Of a stretch of DNA of 32,028 bases, positions 30,417 through 32,028 are shown one piece after another; positions within the stretch are counted from its first letter, which is position 1, and each line of letters starts with the position of its first letter. The stretch spans positions 1 to 32,028 of the forward strand of contig CAZTTG010000071.1 of NCBI GenBank assembly GCA_964615935.1, read 5' to 3'. The stretch comes from CAZTTG01 sp964615935. Lineage in GTDB: Bacteria; Planctomycetota; UBA1135; GCA-002686595. The position numbers and the translations under genes were made by a program. The notes beneath the pieces are model-generated. The model was not told the DNA's origin. It saw only the letters and a program-made list of their open reading frames with translations, and did not search any database.

Positions 30417-31454
30417 GTGAAGGCCGTCCGAATCCACGAGCACGGAGACCCCTCCGTCCTGAGCCTCGACGAGATCCCCGAGCCGGGACCGCCCGGTCCG
30501 GGCCGGGTGCTGGTCCGCATGCTGGCGGTCTCGATCAACCACCTCGACCTGTGGGTGCGCCGCGGCATGCCGGGCGTGAAGATGGACCTGCCCCACATCC
30601 CCGGCTCCGACGGCACGGGCGAGGTCCTGGCCGCGGGGGAGGGGGTGGAGCACGTCGGGCCCGGCCGCCTGGTGGTGATCGAGCCGGGGCTGTCCTCGGG
30701 CGGATCGGCCCACGATCGGGAGGGGAACGACCACCTCTCCGACGACTACGGGATCCGCGGTGAGCACTGCCCGGGCGTCGATCGCGAGATCCTGGACATC
30801 GAGGCGCGCTTCGTCTTTCCCCTGCCCGAGGGGGTGGACCCGGTGGCGGGCGCGGCCATGCCCCTGGTGTTCCTGACGGCCTGGGGCCTGCTGGTCAGCC
30901 GGGCGGCGCTGCGCGCGGGCGAGAGCGTGCTCGTGCTCGGGGGGGCCAGCGGGGTGGGCTCGGCCTCGATCCAGCTCGCGCGGCAGCTCGGCGCGCGGGT
31001 CCTGGCCACGGCCGGATCGGACGCCAAGCTCGCGCTCGCGCGGAACCTGGGCGCCGAGGAGGTCGTCGACCACCGCGATCCCGAGTGGGATCGTCGGGTC
31101 CGGGCCCTGACCGACGGACGCGGGGTCGACGTGGTGGTCGAGCACGTCGGGCCAGCCACCTGGGATCGCTCGATGCGCTCGCTGGCGCGCAACGGGCGGC
31201 TGGTGACCTGCGGCGGCACCACCGGGGCGAAGGTGAGCGTGCTGCTCCCGCACCTCTTCATGAAGAACCAGTCGCTGCTGGGCTCGACCATGGGCCCGCG
31301 GAGCTGCCTCCCGGGCATCTTCGAGAGCGCCGCCCGCGGCGAGCTGCGTCCGGTGGTGGGGGAGGTGACGCCGATGTCGGAGGTGCGCCGGGCCCACGAG
31401 CGGCTCGAGAACCGCGAGGTGCTCGGCAAGATCGTGATGCTGCCCGATCGCTGA
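30417..31454 (+). CDS. MDR-superfamily NAD(P)-dependent oxidoreductase (quinone reductase/alcohol dehydrogenase-like)
   Basis: A 345-residue cytosolic enzyme with the GroES-like N-terminal domain and a Rossmann cofactor domain (VLVLGGASGVGSASIQLA, VVDHRDPEWDRRV, ITCGGTTG-like VTCGGTTGA). SINHLDLWVRRGMPG and HIPGSDGTGEV are typical of the subfamily. The lobe that usually holds four structural-zinc cysteines reads LSSGGSAHDREGNDHLSDDYG, so those cysteines are gone. The catalytic zinc positions are Asn (INHLD) and non-His residues, so it is probably zinc-independent. Start GTG 30417. The physiological substrate is unknown; reduction of quinones or enoyl groups is possible. It stands alone between a divergent SGNH gene and a membrane protein gene. 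Confidence 0.88.
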   Translation: MKAVRIHEHGDPSVLSLDEIPEPGPPGPGRVLVRMLAVSINHLDLWVRRGMPGVKMDLPHIPGSDGTGEVLAAGEGVEHVGPGRLVVIEPGLSSGGSAHDREGNDHLSDDYGIRGEHCPGVDREILDIEARFVFPLPEGVDPVAGAAMPLVFLTAWGLLVSRAALRAGESVLVLGGASGVGSASIQLARQLGARVLATAGSDAKLALARNLGAEEVVDHRDPEWDRRVRALTDGRGVDVVVEHVGPATWDRSMRSLARNGRLVTCGGTTGAKVSVLLPHLFMKNQSLLGSTMGPRSCLPGIFESAARGELRPVVGEVTPMSEVRRAHERLENREVLGKIVMLPDR

Positions 31455-31461
31455 GTGGACG

Positions 31462-31475
31462 GCCCCCGCGGGGGC
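31462..31475 (+). terminator. GC-only palindrome just after the oxidoreductase stop
   Basis: GCCCCCGCGGGGGC is a perfect 14-base palindrome starting 8 nt past the stop codon. It could fold as a stable stem, but no T-tract follows, so it may be only a transcript-end stabiliser. Confidence 0.35.
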
Positions 31476-31477
31476 GG

Positions 31478-31560
31478 CCCGCGGTGGGGGAGCGGCGAGG
31501 GGGAATCCGGTCGGTTTTCCGTAACCGTTGCGTCGCGACGCGGTCCCCCCGCGGTGGGGG
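31478..31560 (+). repeat. Direct repeat and palindrome upstream of a membrane protein gene
   Basis: CCCGCGGTGGGGG occurs at 31478-31490 and again at 31548-31560, 70 bp apart. Between them lie a perfect palindrome GCGTCGCGACGC (31530-31541) and an inverted pair CGGTT/AACCG (31512-31516 and 31523-31527). The arrangement could be an operator region for the downstream gene, but no regulator is known. Confidence 0.4.
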
Positions 31561-31649
31561 CATCGCCCGAGACGCCGCGGGGCGCGGCGGGGGTGAGGCC
31601 CGCGCAGATCCGATTCCACCGCGGAAGCGAATCGAGCGGAGGCCCAATA

Positions 31650-31655
31650 TAGAAT
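31650..31655 (+). promoter_or_regulatory. -10 box for the right-edge membrane protein gene
   Basis: TAGAAT (context ATATAGAAT) lies 36 nt before ATG 31692, leaving a leader with GGAG 7 nt from the start. This AT-rich patch is conspicuous in the surrounding GC. A -35 is not obvious. Confidence 0.45.
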
Positions 31656-31691
31656 CGGCGCCTCGACCGCCACCTCTCGCGGAGCCTGCCG

Positions 31692-32028
31692 ATGACCACC
31701 ACCGAATGGGGCGACGACCTCGACGCGCCCCCCCGACGCCGGCCCCCGATCCCGGGCTACGTCTGGATCGGCGCCGGCGGCTGCCTGCTCCTGCTGGCGG
31801 CGGCCCTCTCGGCGGCGATCCTGGCCTGGCCGCGGATCACCTCGGCCATCCAGGGCCTGGCCGATCAGGAGCGGCAGTGGGCCGCCGTATCGAGCTGGCT
31901 GCCCCACCAGACCCCGCCCTCCGACCTGCGGGTCGTGCGCATCCCGGTGCTGGCCCGGACGATGGGGATGGACGCATTGTGGGTCCTGAGCAGCGACTCG
32001 CGCGACGCGGTGGGCTTCCTGTGCGCGG
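31692..32028 (+). CDS. Single-pass membrane protein of unknown function, 3' end cut by window
   Basis: The frame is open from ATG 31692 to the right edge (112 complete codons). GGAG lies 7 nt before the start. A short hydrophilic N-terminus rich in Asp/Arg/Pro (MTTTEWGDDLDAPPRRRPP) precedes one membrane helix (about residues 24-45, GGCLLLLAAALSAAIL). An extracytoplasmic part follows with a helix (GLADQERQWAAVSSWLP) and a strand-turn segment (RVVRIPVLARTMGMDALWVL). Family not recognised. It may be part of a stress-response or envelope operon continuing to the right. Confidence 0.7.
   Translation, partial: MTTTEWGDDLDAPPRRRPPIPGYVWIGAGGCLLLLAAALSAAILAWPRITSAIQGLADQERQWAAVSSWLPHQTPPSDLRVVRIPVLARTMGMDALWVLSSDSRDAVGFLCA

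Noticed and set aside
1..32028. CRISPR array, tRNA, rRNA, transposase or phage genes
   Set aside because: I found no regularly spaced repeats, cloverleaf-like segments, rRNA motifs, or DDE/recombinase motifs in any frame I read.

Overview
The window is very GC-rich (about 70% by eye), densely coded, and dominated by secreted or membrane-anchored proteins: a subtilase, an Asp-box propeller, a beta-helix protein, a phytase-like protein, sulfatases, a PhoD-like phosphatase, SGNH hydrolases and lipoproteins. This mix, together with a shared Cys-containing C-terminal module in two secreted proteins, most resembles an uncultured Planctomycetota or related lineage. That assignment is an inference from gene content; the window holds no rRNA or ribosomal protein gene to test it. 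I see no tRNA, rRNA, CRISPR array, insertion sequence or prophage gene, and no gene-free stretch longer than 300 bases.

Layout. Positions 1-5921 (minus strand): a subtilase cut by the left edge, an Asp-box propeller with an embedded PDZ domain, and a Gly/Arg/Glu-rich secreted protein. Positions 6086-10457 (plus): an SGNH hydrolase broken by a 7-bp duplication, a 5'-nucleotidase-family lipoprotein, and an overlapping HEAT/VWA protein. Positions 10467-16377 (minus): a GspG-like pseudopilin domain in lipoprotein form, coupled to an alpha/beta hydrolase; an unrecognised secreted protein; a beta-helix protein frameshifted in its signal peptide; and a phytase-like protein with the same C-terminal module as the subtilase. 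A VOC protein (plus) follows.

Positions 17019-21786 hold the most unusual locus. Two paralogous B12-binding-type radical SAM proteins flank an ATP-grasp/low-molecular-weight tyrosine phosphatase fusion. The fusion gene is frameshifted in a C7G5 tract and appears to lack its catalytic ATP-grasp core.

Positions 21791-29057 are a tight minus-strand operon, in transcription order: sugar-phosphate isomerase/epimerase-like protein, FGly-type sulfatase, PhoD-like metallophosphatase, and a sulfatase-fold lipoprotein with Thr at the nucleophile position. It looks like a module for removing sulfate or phosphate esters from an imported or surface-bound substrate. The right end has a membrane-anchored SGNH hydrolase (minus), a zinc-ligand-poor MDR oxidoreductase (plus), and a single-pass membrane protein cut by the right edge.

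Three genes carry single short indels (6534-6547, 14724-14726, 18800-18811), each in a tandem repeat or homopolymer. They could be recent mutations, but sequencing or assembly error is an equally serious explanation.
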